Positions 17,316-25,919 are shown, counted from the stretch's first letter. The stretch is DNA of 64,000 nucleotides from Pseudomonas tensinigenes (GCF_014268445.2 NZ_CP077089.1:62001-126000); one strand, 5' to 3'. Notes: generated from the letters alone by a model not told the origin. Program-made: numbers and translations.

Positions 17316-19066
17316 TGGTACACCTCTCCCTGTGTGCTTTTTACGCGCAGCTCATGGAATGAATTGAGACTGGCGTAAAGCGCGAAAAACTCGTTAAGAA
17401 CCGAAGCGAAAACGAACAGGTCGCCTTCGCCGATATACCCTTCCGGGTCGATAGTCAGTTCGGTGCGCAGACCGCGCACCGGCAACCCACGGTGCAAGCG
17501 GTCGACGTGATGATGCTTGATGTGCTTGAGGCCGCCGAGCAGGCGTTTGCTGACCTTCTCCGCGTGCTGGTCGTAGTAGCGCGGCAGGTCGTAGGTTTCG
17601 AGAATCACCTTCAATGCATTGACGTCGGCCAGCGACAGATAGTTAAGCGACATGTTGCTGATCAGCTTCCACAGGAAGTCACGGTTCAGCGGTGGCGCGA
17701 AGCTCGACGTGGCCGGGGTGATGTTGCGGAAACTCAAGAACTCGGGCGTCTCTTCGCAGGCCATGCAGATGTCGCCAAGCTTGAGCTTGCGCGGCAGGTT
17801 CTGGTTGGTGCAGATCAGCTCGATCGACAGGGTTTCGTGGGCTTCGGTGTGACGGATGCCGAAGCTCAGGTAGGTGTCGAGGCCGTCGTGCAGCAAGGAC
17901 GAGCGCTGGCGGATGCTGTAATGCGGACGGCTATTGGGCACGTCGAAACTCGGGTCGTGCTCGAAGGATTCGAACGGCACGTATTCCTGATAACCGAGGC
18001 CGCCGGGCTTCCAGCCGGTGACGGTTTCCACCGAGAACACGCCGCAGTTTTCCAGATCGTATTCCGCTGGCAGCAGCAGGTATTCATCTTGCTTGCCGTC
18101 GAGGCGGATCGGCAGCGCGTCGTGGGCGAACAGGTTGGCAATCGGCGTGCAGAACAGCTTCACGTTATCCAGCGTCGGGCGCATGCGCATGATGCCGCTC
18201 TTGCGAATATCGAAGCGCAATTCCAGGCCGCGCATCTGCTTGAGCGTGTCTTCCGGCAGCGCGTTGATGATGTCCAGACCGTTGACGTCGACGAACAGGA
18301 ACTTGTCCTGGAAGGCGAAATATTCCTGCAGGTAGCGATAGCCACGGAAGGTGTTCAGCGGATACGGGATCAACGCCTCTTCTTCGGCAAAGCCCACCGG
18401 TTTGACCCGATCACCGGGAATCTTGAATGCCATCGGCTTGCCGCTGACGCCATCGATGGGTTTGCCGGCACCGTCGAGCGGGATCAACTCGATGCCTTCG
18501 AGGTTGCGCAGCAGGCTCAGGTAGAGCATCTGGCTGATGTAGCGCTCACCGGCAAAGTGCAAACGCAGCTTGCTCAGTTCCAGCTCACCGAGGTGGCCAT
18601 CGGCGCTCATTTCCAGACGCAGGCTGAGCAGCGAGCCGTCGCCCTTCACCGAGTAGTTCAGCGCAGCCAGATCCAGCGGCAACACGTCAGTCGGGTAGCA
18701 GGTGCGGAAGCGGCAACGCACGTCTTCGATCGGTTTGCTTTCAATCGGCGTATCGCGCTCGACGCGCAACGCCGGCCCGGATCGCTTGAGCGGGTCGAAC
18801 TGCAAAATGCTGAACGCCGGCAGCGGGCGCATGTAGTTCGGCCACAGCAGCTGCATCAGCGAATGGCTGAGCTCCGGCAGCTCGTCATCGAGCTTCTGGC
18901 GCAGACGCCCAGTCAGAAACGCAAAGCCTTCGAGCAACCGCTCCACATCCGGATCCCGCCCTGCCTGGCCCAGATACGGCGCCAACGCCGGACTACGCTC
19001 GGCGAAACGGCGACCGAGTTGGCGCAGTGCGGTGAGTTCGCTTTGGTAGTAGTGGTTAAAGGACAC
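17279..19066 (-). CDS. tssF: T6SS baseplate protein TssF
   Basis: Main baseplate wedge protein, 595 residues. It begins MSFNHYYQSELTALRQLGRRFAERSPALAPYLG and contains DPDVERLLEGFAFLTGRLRQ, both hallmarks of the TssF/VasA family, and ends with the beta-rich TIDPEGYIGEGDLFVFASVL region. In canonical HSI-II clusters tssF directly follows tssE; here six small genes intervene (19094-21301). The 27-bp gap from the last of these contains a GGCAGGTACCCCG stretch, a weak ribosome site. The protein itself looks complete and unaltered. Confidence 0.96.
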   Translation of the reverse strand: MSFNHYYQSELTALRQLGRRFAERSPALAPYLGQAGRDPDVERLLEGFAFLTGRLRQKLDDELPELSHSLMQLLWPNYMRPLPAFSILQFDPLKRSGPALRVERDTPIESKPIEDVRCRFRTCYPTDVLPLDLAALNYSVKGDGSLLSLRLEMSADGHLGELELSKLRLHFAGERYISQMLYLSLLRNLEGIELIPLDGAGKPIDGVSGKPMAFKIPGDRVKPVGFAEEEALIPYPLNTFRGYRYLQEYFAFQDKFLFVDVNGLDIINALPEDTLKQMRGLELRFDIRKSGIMRMRPTLDNVKLFCTPIANLFAHDALPIRLDGKQDEYLLLPAEYDLENCGVFSVETVTGWKPGGLGYQEYVPFESFEHDPSFDVPNSRPHYSIRQRSSLLHDGLDTYLSFGIRHTEAHETLSIELICTNQNLPRKLKLGDICMACEETPEFLSFRNITPATSSFAPPLNRDFLWKLISNMSLNYLSLADVNALKVILETYDLPRYYDQHAEKVSKRLLGGLKHIKHHHVDRLHRGLPVRGLRTELTIDPEGYIGEGDLFVFASVLNEFFALYASLNSFHELRVKSTQGEVYQWTPRMGLQPLL

Positions 19067-19093
19067 GGGGTACCTGCCTGGTAGTGGAACTCA

Positions 19094-19519
19094 TCAAAAA
19101 AATATCCTGTAGAGCGCGACCGTCACGCCGGCACAGACATAACCGCCAATCAGCAGGAACGGCACAATCGAGATCCAGCCGTACGCCATGTAGGCATCAC
19201 TGAGCTGACCGACGACCAGACTGAGCAAGCCATACAGCATCCATGGCACGGCGTAGAACGGGATGAACTTCACCGGCGCCCACCAAACCATCCGCAATGC
19301 CTGTTGCTCGTTGCGGCTCTGCGCCGATCGGGACATCCACAGCGAAAAGCCCAGAAGCCCGGGAATTCCCCACCACAACAGGTACTGCCAATAAATTCCG
19401 GACGACTCGGGTGTTGAATACTCGCCATTCCACAGGTCATAGGAACTGATCGCCAACACCGCCAGCAATGGCCACCACAATGCAGCCATGAAGAAACTCA
19501 GCTGCGCGCGACTAAGCAT
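19094..19519 (-). CDS. Four-helix membrane protein of unknown function, sixth gene of the insert in the T6SS operon
   Basis: The 141-residue product starts MLSRAQLSFFMAALWWPLLA and has about four hydrophobic segments separated by short polar loops (SYDLWNGEYS, SRSAQSRNEQQ). An upstream in-frame extension of 40 residues is Arg/Ser-rich shadow sequence. The ATG at 19519 overlaps the previous gene by 8 bp, as expected for a coupled start. No family recognised. It is unlike the two paralogous four-helix proteins in the same insert, although it shares size and topology. Polytopic proteins of this size can act as immunity proteins to membrane-acting toxins, which is one possible reading. Confidence 0.75.
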   Translation of the reverse strand: MLSRAQLSFFMAALWWPLLAVLAISSYDLWNGEYSTPESSGIYWQYLLWWGIPGLLGFSLWMSRSAQSRNEQQALRMVWWAPVKFIPFYAVPWMLYGLLSLVVGQLSDAYMAYGWISIVPFLLIGGYVCAGVTVALYRIFF

Positions 19520-19961
19520 GGCTGGCCCCCGAGGCGAGCTTCGCGGCTTTTGTGCCTGCACATTTTCGCTTGTACCAGGCGTCCAGCCCGTGGCTGAGGA
19601 GGATCGCCGCCAATGTGAACGCGCCCTGACCAATGCCATACAACAGCGCCCGCAGCGGGTGATCCGGCAGCATCCAGAACAGCACCAGCGCCACCCAGAT
19701 CGCCCACAGCACCAACTTCACGCGCAGGACCAGAATCATCGCCAGCAGCCAATTGAAAACCAGAAAAAACTCGTAGAGGAATTTGCTGGTCAGGCGAATG
19801 TTCACGCCACGGGAGGTAAGGCTGCCGTAGGTCGAGATGTACCAGTCGGCCGCAAAGTTATTCAGCAACGTGTAGCCGACACAGAAAAAACTGTGGATCA
19901 ACAGGCAGCAGACGATGCGGGCCGGCAGGTTCATGCGCATCTCATTCGGGCCGGCAGTCAT
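19512..19961 (-). CDS. Four-helix membrane protein, paralogue of the gene at 20733
   Basis: About 149 residues with four hydrophobic stretches and a basic C-terminal tail (DAWYKRKCAGTKAAK). It shares a distinctive pattern with the product of 20733-21119: an LNNFA motif in the first loop, GxLTSRGVxI about 15 residues later, an FF..N helix, then LPxxPxRAxxY and a TLxAxLxxH helix. The match over the full length indicates duplication within the operon. The ATG at 19961 overlaps the upstream stop as ATGA; a second ATG two codons upstream is possible. I recognise no named family and cannot assign a function. Confidence 0.78.
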   Translation of the reverse strand: MTAGPNEMRMNLPARIVCCLLIHSFFCVGYTLLNNFAADWYISTYGSLTSRGVNIRLTSKFLYEFFLVFNWLLAMILVLRVKLVLWAIWVALVLFWMLPDHPLRALLYGIGQGAFTLAAILLSHGLDAWYKRKCAGTKAAKLASGASHA

Positions 19962-20353
19962 GGGCAAAACACTCCATCCTTGAGCGTCCAGCTGCGTTGC
20001 AATCCATCGCGCTCGCGTTTGACGCCGAGCAAGGCGTTGCGCATGTCATCGGCACTGACCAAGCGCGTGCGTTCAGGCCCCTTCACGGTGAGCGCATAGC
20101 GACAGCTGACTTGCTCGTCGACGTCTTCGCCGTAGGATCTGTAGCTGGCCACACTGATCCGTTCGCCCGGTGCAACAACACGCGGCTCGATCACTGGCAA
20201 CCAGTTGGTCGAGTGCTGCGTCTGCACTTCAAGCGGCACGCCACAGGTGTTGACCAGGTAAATGTCGTTCATATAAACCAGCTGCGTCGTGCAGCCCGCC
20301 AACAGCAGGCCGGTCAGCGCCGACAGCGATGTCATGCAGGCGCAAAATCTCAC
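19958..20353 (-). CDS. Small lipoprotein of unknown function in the T6SS operon insert
   Basis: The 131-residue product has a lipoprotein signal ending LLLAGC with the acylated Cys at residue 21, followed by Thr-Thr, so outer-membrane sorting is likely. The mature domain (MNDIYLVNTCGVPLEVQTQ, and later QVSCRYALTVKGPE, DGVFCP) is beta-rich with three Cys. The NTCGVPLEV phrase resembles small periplasmic domains that bind partner proteins, but no family is certain. Start and stop each overlap the neighbouring genes by 4 bp. It could pair with the single-pass protein encoded just upstream, or act as a periplasmic immunity factor; both ideas are inference. Confidence 0.78.
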   Translation of the reverse strand: MRFCACMTSLSALTGLLLAGCTTQLVYMNDIYLVNTCGVPLEVQTQHSTNWLPVIEPRVVAPGERISVASYRSYGEDVDEQVSCRYALTVKGPERTRLVSADDMRNALLGVKRERDGLQRSWTLKDGVFCP

Positions 20354-20736
20354 TGAACACGCCCTCCCTTGCTCGCCGTAATCGGCACGTACGAGTCAAT
20401 GAAGAGGTATTCACCGTCGGAAGCGCTGACACGGTTCATCGTCAACGGCTTGCCATCGTGGGTGGCAAAGCGCACCCAGCCTTCCTTGACGAGACTGCCG
20501 CCCTCCGAGCGCACCTCAATGAAGTAGTCCGGCGGCATCGACCGGGTAATTTCGATGAAGTCGCCACCATCCTCGGCACCACGCCATACCGCGTCGGGGT
20601 AGCTGGGCAATACCGGCTTTTTCGAGTGACTCCAGCTCAATTTGATCGCGACCATCACGACCGCAATGATGGCCAATGCTCCGATCAGGCTCAGCAGATG
20701 ATTGAGCCATTTCCAAACACGCACCCATTGCGTCAT
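20350..20736 (-). CDS. Single-pass inner-membrane protein with periplasmic domain, T6SS operon insert
   Basis: The 128-residue protein has an N-terminal cytoplasmic tail (MTQWVRVWKWLNH), one hydrophobic helix around residues 12-32, then a polar domain of about 90 residues that is predicted periplasmic (PSYPDAVWRGAEDGGDFIEI, ending DSYVPITASKGGRVQ). No catalytic motif or known family is recognised. It overlaps the upstream membrane-protein gene and the downstream lipoprotein gene by 4 bp each, so these three are probably made together and could form one envelope complex. Confidence 0.77.
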   Translation of the reverse strand: MTQWVRVWKWLNHLLSLIGALAIIAVVMVAIKLSWSHSKKPVLPSYPDAVWRGAEDGGDFIEITRSMPPDYFIEVRSEGGSLVKEGWVRFATHDGKPLTMNRVSASDGEYLFIDSYVPITASKGGRVQ

Positions 20737-21119
20737 GGCCTACACCCTGTCTCGCTCTGGCGGTTGAACGCGGCGCTGATGTCGTGAGTCACCAGCATCG
20801 CCAACAGCGTCAGACCACCTGCCAATGCGCAATACGCCATGGCGCGAACGGGATACTGCGGCAGCAGGTAAATCAGGATCGCCAACATCATGAAGATCGC
20901 CACACCAAACTTGATGGCGAGGCGATTGATGAACACCAGCACAAGATTCAGCGAAGCGAAAAAGTAAAAAACGAGGTACATGCCCATGCCGATGGCCACG
21001 CCACGGGAGGTCAGCCCGCCCATGAGCTGTTTGTAGACAGGCACGGCAAAGTTGTTGAGCACGATGTAGAGCACGCAGGCCAACGAATGCACGGCCAATC
21101 CAATGAGTCGGCTACCCAT
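20733..21119 (-). CDS. Four-helix membrane protein, paralogue of the gene at 19512
   Basis: The 128-residue polytopic protein begins MGSRLIGLAVHSLACVLYIV and carries the same motif series as its paralogue: LNNFA, GGLTSRGVAI, FFASLN, LPQYPVRAMAY and LTLLAMLVTH. The conserved loops (LTSRG in particular) are stronger than expected from membrane composition alone. Start and stop overlap the neighbours by 1 and 4 bp. No family recognised. The repeat of this gene type on both sides of the single-pass protein and lipoprotein genes suggests that the insert grew by duplication. Confidence 0.78.
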   Translation of the reverse strand: MGSRLIGLAVHSLACVLYIVLNNFAVPVYKQLMGGLTSRGVAIGMGMYLVFYFFASLNLVLVFINRLAIKFGVAIFMMLAILIYLLPQYPVRAMAYCALAGGLTLLAMLVTHDISAAFNRQSETGCRP

Positions 21120-21301
21120 CAGTTTTCCATCACTTTATAGGGGGTGCTCCAGGTCCTGGAGTACTCGTGAGCCAGCCGTGCCGCCGTCGTTTTCACGTAA
21201 CAGGCAGCCGAGAGCAGTGCAGCAACAGCCAGGGCAACAAATAGCAAAGCGCTACGCCCCAACGTTACCAACATGCTCCGGTGAACGGCGCTCTCTCCCA
21301 T
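21119..21301 (-). CDS. Small single-pass membrane protein (60 residues), first gene of the insert
   Basis: The frame starts with ATG at 21301, only 4 bp after the tssE stop codon, and ends by sharing one base with the next gene. The product has one hydrophobic helix (SALLFVALAVAALLSAACYV) and a short polar C-terminus ending YSRTWSTPYKVMEN. The LSAAC could be read as a poor lipobox, but Ser at -3 argues against it. It is small enough to be doubted alone; its exact packing between tssE and the next gene is the main support. It may be a remnant of a longer single-pass protein like the one at 20350. Confidence 0.6.
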   Translation of the reverse strand: MGESAVHRSMLVTLGRSALLFVALAVAALLSAACYVKTTAARLAHEYSRTWSTPYKVMEN

Positions 21302-21305
21302 GGTT

Positions 21306-21713
21306 CTAGTTCACCTTCACTTGTCCGCTGCCATCCAGGCGCGCGGAAAAACTGACCTGACGCTTGAACCCTTCAACTTCCAGCAGGCCTTCGATGCTGA
21401 AGGCCAGGCGAAGTTGATCGTGGTCACGCGGCAGGGAAATGACACGCACATTGCTCAGGCGCGGCTCGTAGGCTTCGATGAAGTTTTCGATGGCCAGACG
21501 GGCCTGACTCAGGGAGTCGTGCAGGCTCAGGCGCATGTCATTGAGATCGGGCAACCCGTAGTCGGCCAGCGTTTGCACGCTGCCGGCCCGGGTGCTGAGC
21601 ATTTTGGCCAGATGGGCAGCCACTGACGCCATGGCACAAGCCTCAAGGCTGTTGCCCTTGCGTAGTTGCGCGTCGCCGTTGAGGCGTTCGAACAGGCTGC
21701 CGTATCCGTCCAT
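21306..21713 (-). CDS. tssE: T6SS baseplate protein TssE (gp25-like)
   Basis: Baseplate subunit homologous to phage T4 gp25, which starts sheath polymerisation. The 135-residue protein begins MDGYGSLFERLNGD, has the conserved NDMRLSLHDSLSQARLAIENFIEAYEPRL segment in its middle (given in part: FIEAYEPRLSNVRV is the EPR core motif of the family) and ends in two beta strands. It lies 10 bp after tssC. In the standard HSI-II order tssF should come next, but here the six-gene insert begins 4 bp after its stop. Confidence 0.93.
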   Translation of the reverse strand: MDGYGSLFERLNGDAQLRKGNSLEACAMASVAAHLAKMLSTRAGSVQTLADYGLPDLNDMRLSLHDSLSQARLAIENFIEAYEPRLSNVRVISLPRDHDQLRLAFSIEGLLEVEGFKRQVSFSARLDGSGQVKVN

Positions 21714-21722
21714 GAGTCGCTC

Positions 21723-23198
21723 TTACTCTTTGTCCAGCTTGCCAACCAGCGACAGGGTGAAATCGGCACCCATGTACTTGAAGTGCGGACGCACGTTCAA
21801 GCTCACGCGGTACCAGCCCGGCTCGCCTTCAACGTCGCTGACGATCACTTGCGCAGCGCGCAGCGGACGACGGCCACGGACTTCGGCGCTCGGGTTTTCC
21901 TGGTCGGCAACGTACTGACGAATCCACTTGTTCAGTTCCAGCTCGAGGTCGGTACGTTCTTTCCACGAACCGAGTTGCTCGCGCTGCAGCACTTTCAAGT
22001 AGTGAGCCAGGCGGTTGACGATCATCATGTACGGCAGTTGGGTGCCGAGCTTGTAGTTCAGCTCTGCGGCCTTGCCTTCTGCGCTGATGCCGAAGAACTT
22101 CGGCTTCTGCACCGAACTCGCGGAGAAGAACGCCGCGTTATCGGAGCCTTTACGCATGGTCAGGGAGATGAAGCCTTCCTCGGCCAGTTCGTATTCACGA
22201 CGGTCGGAAACCAGAACTTCAGTAGGAATCTTGGTTTCGATTTCGCCCATGCTTTCGAAATGGTGCAACGGCAGGTCTTCAACCGCGCCACCGCTCTGCG
22301 GGCCGATGATGTTCGGGCACCAGCGGAATTTGGCGAAGCTGTCGGTCAGCTTGGTGCCGAACGCGTAAGCGGTGTTGCCCCACAGGTAGTGCTCGTGGCT
22401 GTTGGCAACGGTTTCCTTGTACACGAACGATTTGACCGGGTTTTCTTCCGGATCGTACGGGTTACGCAGCAGGAAACGCGGCACAGTCAGGCCAACGTAG
22501 CGGGAGTCTTCCGAAGTACGGAAGCTCTGCCATTTGGCGAATTGCGGGCCTTCGAAGTGGTCTTTCAGATCTTTCAGATCCGGCAGGCCGGTGAAGCTTT
22601 CCAGACCGAAGAATTTCGGGCCGGCAGCAGCGATGAACGGCGCGTGGGACATGCACGAAACGCTGGCCACGTACTGCATCAGCTTGACGTCTGGCGAGCT
22701 TGGCGACATGTAGTAGTTAGCGATGATCGCGCCCACAGGCTGACCACCGAACTGGCCGTATTCAGCGGTGTAGATGTGCTTGTACAGGCCCGACTGCATG
22801 ACTTCCGGCGAATCTTCGAAATCGTCCAGCAGGTCTTCTTTCGAAACGTTGAGGATTTCGATCTTGATGTTTTCGCGGAAGTTGGTGCGGTCGACCAGCA
22901 ACTGCAGACCACGCCACGACGATTCCAGAGCCTGGAAGTCCGGGTGGTGCAGGATTTCGTCCATCTGACGGCTGAGCTTGGCATCGATCTCGGCGATCAT
23001 GCGGTCAACCATGGCCTTTTTGACCGGCTCACCGTTGTTCTGCGGCTTGAGCAGTTCTTCGATGAACGCCGACACACCGCGCTTGGCGATGTCGTAGGCT
23101 TCGTCGTCCGGAGTCAGACGGGTTTCGGCGATGATGCTGTCGAGAATGCTGTACTCGCCGTTGCCGGCGCTCTTCTCTTGTGCTGCGCTAGTGCTCAT
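21723..23198 (-). CDS. tssC: T6SS sheath large subunit TssC (VipB)
   Basis: Large contractile-sheath subunit that copolymerises with TssB. The 491-residue product has the conserved EVLHHP-like region (DEILHHPDFQALESSWRGL, part), SKEDLLDDFED, GAIIANY and FRWCPNIIGPQSGGAV, and ends with the HFKYMGADFTLSLVGKLDKE tail. Length and start (MSTSAAQEKSAGNGEYSILD) are typical. The gene is 25 bp after tssB with a clear AGGAAG-type ribosome site. No internal irregularity seen. Confidence 0.97.
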   Translation of the reverse strand: MSTSAAQEKSAGNGEYSILDSIIAETRLTPDDEAYDIAKRGVSAFIEELLKPQNNGEPVKKAMVDRMIAEIDAKLSRQMDEILHHPDFQALESSWRGLQLLVDRTNFRENIKIEILNVSKEDLLDDFEDSPEVMQSGLYKHIYTAEYGQFGGQPVGAIIANYYMSPSSPDVKLMQYVASVSCMSHAPFIAAAGPKFFGLESFTGLPDLKDLKDHFEGPQFAKWQSFRTSEDSRYVGLTVPRFLLRNPYDPEENPVKSFVYKETVANSHEHYLWGNTAYAFGTKLTDSFAKFRWCPNIIGPQSGGAVEDLPLHHFESMGEIETKIPTEVLVSDRREYELAEEGFISLTMRKGSDNAAFFSASSVQKPKFFGISAEGKAAELNYKLGTQLPYMMIVNRLAHYLKVLQREQLGSWKERTDLELELNKWIRQYVADQENPSAEVRGRRPLRAAQVIVSDVEGEPGWYRVSLNVRPHFKYMGADFTLSLVGKLDKE

Positions 23199-23223
23199 TG
23201 TGTTGGCTTCCTTGGCTGGAGTC

Positions 23224-23727
23224 TCAGGCGTCCGGGGCTGCGGCGTTCAGGCCCAGCTCACCGAGTACGCGACCGCGGGATTCGTCGTCGGCGAGCACGC
23301 CTTCGATCGCTTTACGGAACGCAGGTGCGTTACCCAGCGGGCCTTTGAGGGCCACCAGCGCATCGCGCAGTTCCATCAGTTTTTTCAGCTCAGGCACTTG
23401 CTCGACCAGGCTGGCCGGGTTGAAGTCCTTCATCGAATTGACGCGCAGTTGCACAGCCAGCTCGTCGGCCTCGCCATCTTCCTGCAGACGGTTCGGCACG
23501 CTCAGCGTCAGACCCAGTTCTTGCTTGGCCAACACTTCGTCGAAGGTCATCTTGTCGATGCTGATCGGCTTGCGATCTTCGATTTTGCGATCGTCCTTGC
23601 GGTGGGTGTAGTCACCGATTGCCAGCAGCTTCAGCGGCAGTTCAATCTCTTCCTGAGCACCGCCGGTGGCGGGTTTGAAGGTGACGTTGATGCGTTCCTT
23701 GGGGGCTACCGAGCCTTCTTTGGCCAT
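23224..23727 (-). CDS. tssB: T6SS sheath small subunit TssB (VipA)
   Basis: Small sheath subunit, 167 residues, which carries the helix recognised by ClpV in this family. It begins MAKEGSVAPKERINVTFKP, with LKLLAIGDYTHRKDDR and PISIDKMTFDEVLAKQEL as conserved stretches. A longer in-frame start 22 codons upstream encodes Arg/Pro-rich shadow sequence; the ATG at 23727 has a GGAGAAAAGCC ribosome site and matches the family N-terminus. It is separated from tssA by 32 bp. Confidence 0.97.
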   Translation of the reverse strand: MAKEGSVAPKERINVTFKPATGGAQEEIELPLKLLAIGDYTHRKDDRKIEDRKPISIDKMTFDEVLAKQELGLTLSVPNRLQEDGEADELAVQLRVNSMKDFNPASLVEQVPELKKLMELRDALVALKGPLGNAPAFRKAIEGVLADDESRGRVLGELGLNAAAPDA

Positions 23728-23759
23728 GGCTTTTCTCCTTGCGGTTGTGGCCCTGGGGC

Positions 23760-25322
23760 CTATTCGAGTACCACTTCGAGGTCGAGGTGGCACAGCCTGC
23801 GATAAATCTCTTCCTTGCGTTCACGTACGGCATGGTTCTGCGGCAACAACTCGCAGCAGCTATGCAGTAAATGCAGCACTTCCAATGCAAGATCGGGCTC
23901 CCAGGCGTGCAGGCCTGAGTCCTGTAATGTCTGATCGAGGGTTTCCAGCTGGTTCTTGGCCAGTTCGTATTTCTTGGCCATGAAGCACAGGCGCGCGAGG
24001 GCGAACTGCCAGAAGAAACGTTCGCGTCCGCCGTGGGCCGACTGCAAACCTTGCTTGAGCGTCTGCACGGCCGGCTTCAGGCCTTCCTTGCGCAGCAGCG
24101 GCAGGACTTCTTCGAGGGCCTTTTCCCAGGCCGGCTGGGTTTCGACGTTTTCGCTTTCGACCTTGCGCGGCGCACTGGCGCTTTGCAGGTGCGGCATGAC
24201 GTTGGCGGCGATCCACGCCCGGGTGGACGGATCGGCAAACGGCGCGCCGTCATGGAAGCGCAACTCGACAATGCCGGGCAGCCGTTGAACCAAAAGCGCG
24301 AAGTGGATTTCCACTTCGCGCATTGCCAACTCGGCGTTGAGGTTCTGGAGACATTCCCAGACCATCCTCTGGCCATCGAACCAGAACGGCGCCTTCGCCA
24401 GGCTTGCCTCCAGTTCCACCAGCAGGTCAGCGTATTTACCCTGATCGAAACGGTCCTGATAGAGCTTGAGCTTTTCCAGCGGCAAACCGCGCAGCACGGT
24501 GATCTGCTCGGCGTTGCGCTCGGGCACCGCGTCAATGGTCATCCACAGCAGCGTGCGATTGAGGCGCAGGGCGCGCAGGTCGGTGGCTTTCTGCTTGAGC
24601 CACCAGGCGCACAACGGGCGGGCACTTTCCTGCTGGGCGCGCAGGGCTTTGTGCGCCTCGCGCTCGTTGTCGATCGGTGCGCCGGGGGTGAGCAACTGGC
24701 TGGCAGCCTGCTTGACCTGCGCCACCGCCGCACCGACCACACCGGGGGCTGGCTGATTGTCGGCCGCGCGCTGGATCATGGTTTTCAGGCGACGGGAAAT
24801 CGGCAGTAGCAGCGGCGAATCATCGCCCAGGTGCTCAGCACACGCCGCTTCGAGACCGGACAGGTGCTCGGAGAGCTGCCGGAACATCGGCAACTGCTCT
24901 TTGATCGCAATGTTTTCGGTGATGACCTGCTCGAGACGCGGCACCAGCCAGCCGATCGCGGCGGCACGGGTGCGGGGTTTGAGCGGGTGAACGTCGGCCC
25001 AGTTGTTTTCCGACAAATGGTGCAGCAAGCCGAGACCGGCAAGGAGGCCGGGGAAGGATTCGCGCTGGTACAGCGACCAGGTCAGCCAGGCGCCGACACG
25101 CAAATCCTTGGATTGGGTACGCAGCAGATTTTCGCTGTTTTCGCGGATTTTCAGCCAGTCGATCTGCCCGCTTTCGTGCATCGACGACGCTTTGGCCAGC
25201 TCGCTTTCCAGCGCCTCGAATTCGCTCGAAAAACGAACGTCTTCGCCCGCGAAATTCTCTTTGGAAACAGAGACTTTAGCGAGTTCGAGGTAATGGGCGG
25301 AAAGTTTGCTTGAGTAGGACAT
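23760..25322 (-). CDS. tssA: T6SS cap/assembly protein TssA with VasJ-type C-terminus
   Basis: First gene of the T6SS operon. The 520-residue protein carries an ImpA_N domain in its first ~200 residues (RVGAWLTWSLYQRESFPGL and HPLKPRTRAAAIGWL) and a long helical C-terminal region with WFWQFALARLCF-like content (RFFWQFALARLCFMAKKYEL), as in the long TssA class of HSI-II loci. TssA proteins prime tube-sheath assembly at the baseplate and stabilise the distal end of the sheath. The gene faces a 0.7-kb gene-free region that must hold the operon promoter. Confidence 0.95.
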   Translation of the reverse strand: MSYSSKLSAHYLELAKVSVSKENFAGEDVRFSSEFEALESELAKASSMHESGQIDWLKIRENSENLLRTQSKDLRVGAWLTWSLYQRESFPGLLAGLGLLHHLSENNWADVHPLKPRTRAAAIGWLVPRLEQVITENIAIKEQLPMFRQLSEHLSGLEAACAEHLGDDSPLLLPISRRLKTMIQRAADNQPAPGVVGAAVAQVKQAASQLLTPGAPIDNEREAHKALRAQQESARPLCAWWLKQKATDLRALRLNRTLLWMTIDAVPERNAEQITVLRGLPLEKLKLYQDRFDQGKYADLLVELEASLAKAPFWFDGQRMVWECLQNLNAELAMREVEIHFALLVQRLPGIVELRFHDGAPFADPSTRAWIAANVMPHLQSASAPRKVESENVETQPAWEKALEEVLPLLRKEGLKPAVQTLKQGLQSAHGGRERFFWQFALARLCFMAKKYELAKNQLETLDQTLQDSGLHAWEPDLALEVLHLLHSCCELLPQNHAVRERKEEIYRRLCHLDLEVVLE

Positions 25323-25757
25323 CCATGGCCTTTATTAAGGATTACAGTCAGGCGCCTGTTGGAGTAACCGTGGCGCGGGACAGTATCGAAGAGCGGTGGT
25401 GCGACTCATCCAATTGAGATGTGCTCTTTCAAGTGGGCGCATCGTAATCACTATGATGGCCACTAGCAAGCATCTGATTAAACAACAAGACGAAGTGTTC
25501 ATTGGGGCCTGTAGGAGATTGCCCTATATGTCGCAAGGGAATCCCTGATAGTCATTTATATTCGCCACATTTTCCTGCCTCCTGCCAAAACCCTGAGCTA
25601 GAGCGCTCCGACCCTCTGAGTGGGCATCCTGCCTTGCGCCCGTCCCAATACACGGCGGCAAGCATGACAACTCTTGAAAAAAATAGAAGTAGGACTCTTC
25701 CTAAAATGTAGCGGCCTCTTTGAACAATTTAGCGCGGACAATGACGAACAGAAAAAG

Positions 25758-25776
25758 TGCCATCAATTTGATGGCA
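25758..25776. promoter_or_regulatory. Operator-like perfect inverted repeat
   Basis: TGCCATCAA and TTGATGGCA are perfect inverted 9-mers around one central T. This length and spacing fit a dimeric regulator site better than a transcription terminator, since no T-tract follows directly. It lies 261 bp before the second vgrG. The binding protein is unknown; Sfa is one candidate by location only. Confidence 0.4.
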
Positions 25777-25897
25777 AAGTATTTTTGTGAAACTTTCACA
25801 GCCCCGAAACACTGCACATTCGTGCTAACTCAATAAATACCGAAGTAGTCTCCTACAGCCCTTTCCTTCAATTCATACAACGTTTTACAACCCGGAA

Positions 25898-25919
25898 GTC
25901 TCTGACAAATGACAGAGAC
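25898..25919. promoter_or_regulatory. Inverted repeat GTCTCTG-N8-CAGAGAC
   Basis: Seven-base perfect arms around ACAAATGA, 118 bp upstream of the second vgrG start. It could be a second regulator site or a weak transcript hairpin. No known consensus is matched. Confidence 0.3.

Noticed and set aside
21666..23348. 560-codon plus-strand frame opposite tssC
   Set aside because: Antisense to a clearly conserved gene and made of typical shadow sequence.
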